Below, in pieces: positions 39,767-39,961 of a DNA stretch of 39,961 nucleotides. Within the stretch, counting starts at the first letter, position 1, and each line of letters begins with the position of its first letter. The DNA comes from a virus. The DNA is taken from IMG/VR virus record IMGVR_UViG_3300002835_000441, positions 1 through 39,961 of that record; one strand, written 5' to 3'. The position numbers and the translations under genes were made by a program. Below the pieces are notes generated by a model that saw only the letters and a list, made by a program, of their open reading frames with translations, was not told the DNA's origin and ran no database searches.

Positions 39767-39961
39767 TCAGTTCCTACGGGGTGATTGCAGAGCGGCTGCT
39801 TCCTTACGCAGTTGTCCCGCTCTACGATACATGTCATCAGCGGCACGAGCCATAGCTTCTGATTTGGCCTGACTGAGCTTTGATCCGCCGAACTCTCGCT
39901 CGATGTAGTATTCTACTAACCTATTGCGGATCATTGTAGGGAGATCAAAGCCAGTGTCTTC
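39767..39961 (-). CDS. Partial gene at right edge, helical basic protein (minus strand)
   Basis: The frame runs off the right end; 64 residues are visible and end at TGA, one base before the next ATG. An inner ATG (at 39934) may be the true start, or the gene may be longer. The visible part is helical and Arg/Ala-rich (SEAMARAADDMYRRAGQLRKEAAAL). Function unknown. Codon use is like the neighbouring genes. Confidence 0.6.
   Translation of the reverse strand, partial: EDTGFDLPTMIRNRLVEYYIEREFGGSKLSQAKSEAMARAADDMYRRAGQLRKEAAALQSPRRN

Noticed and set aside
1-39961. tRNA genes, CRISPR arrays, insertion sequences, integrase or attachment sites
   Set aside because: No cloverleaf, repeat-spacer pattern, transposase, or recombinase was seen; gaps between genes are too short for most of these. 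A dedicated search would be needed to exclude divergent tRNAs.

Overview
The window is part of the genome of a tailed, T4-like myovirus, probably marine. It holds the C-terminal part of the large terminase (gp17), the single-stranded DNA-binding protein gp32, the recombination proteins UvsX, UvsY and UvsW, the clamp-loader subunit gp62, primase gp61 and helicase gp41. Genes are tightly packed, with many ATGA or TAATG stop/start overlaps, T4-type late promoters (ATAAATA core) and very low GC through most of the window. Several unnamed genes resemble families I associate from memory with cyanophages and pelagiphages. No photosynthesis gene and no tRNA was seen, so the host cannot be named.

Layout. 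1-5.9 kb: terminase end, a large acidic protein of unknown role, then gp32, uvsX and uvsY, with two clear intrinsic terminators around gp32. 6.0-13.1 kb: first surface-glycan block, with a nucleotidyltransferase-cupin fusion, two glycosyltransferases and five divergent paralogues with a capsule-synthesis-like C-terminal half. Two genes here lie on the minus strand. 13.1-16.5 kb: UvsW helicase with conserved unknown phage genes. 16.5-25.4 kb: second, larger glycan block, with a cupin, a fucosyltransferase-like protein, a GDP-mannose 3,5-epimerase-like protein, a shortened nucleotide-sugar dehydrogenase, four methyltransferase domains, two glycosyltransferases, an asparagine-synthetase-like amidotransferase and a GalE-like epimerase. 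25.4-33.4 kb: gp62, a zinc-finger protein, a miniature DNA polymerase III alpha-like protein, a structural protein, gp61, a 34-residue linker gene, a carbamoyltransferase and gp41. 33.4-40 kb: more GC-rich DNA with mostly minus-strand small genes, including a 2OG-Fe(II) oxygenase, a Bax-inhibitor-1 membrane protein, a lipoprotein and several small membrane proteins.

How it works together. The recombination and replication genes would supply strand exchange, branch processing and primosome function. The glycan blocks, plus the carbamoyltransferase, look like a set for making, activating, methylating, amidating and transferring unusual sugars, either to decorate virions or to change the host surface during infection; that role is inference. 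Three promoter styles are visible. Consensus sigma70 promoters with leaders and ribosome sites drive small minus-strand genes on the right. Sigma70 promoters with a 17-base spacer end only 6-7 bases before the ATG of gp61, gp41, the UvsW-linked gene and one small membrane gene, predicting leaderless mRNAs. T4-type late boxes lie 3-21 bases before other starts.
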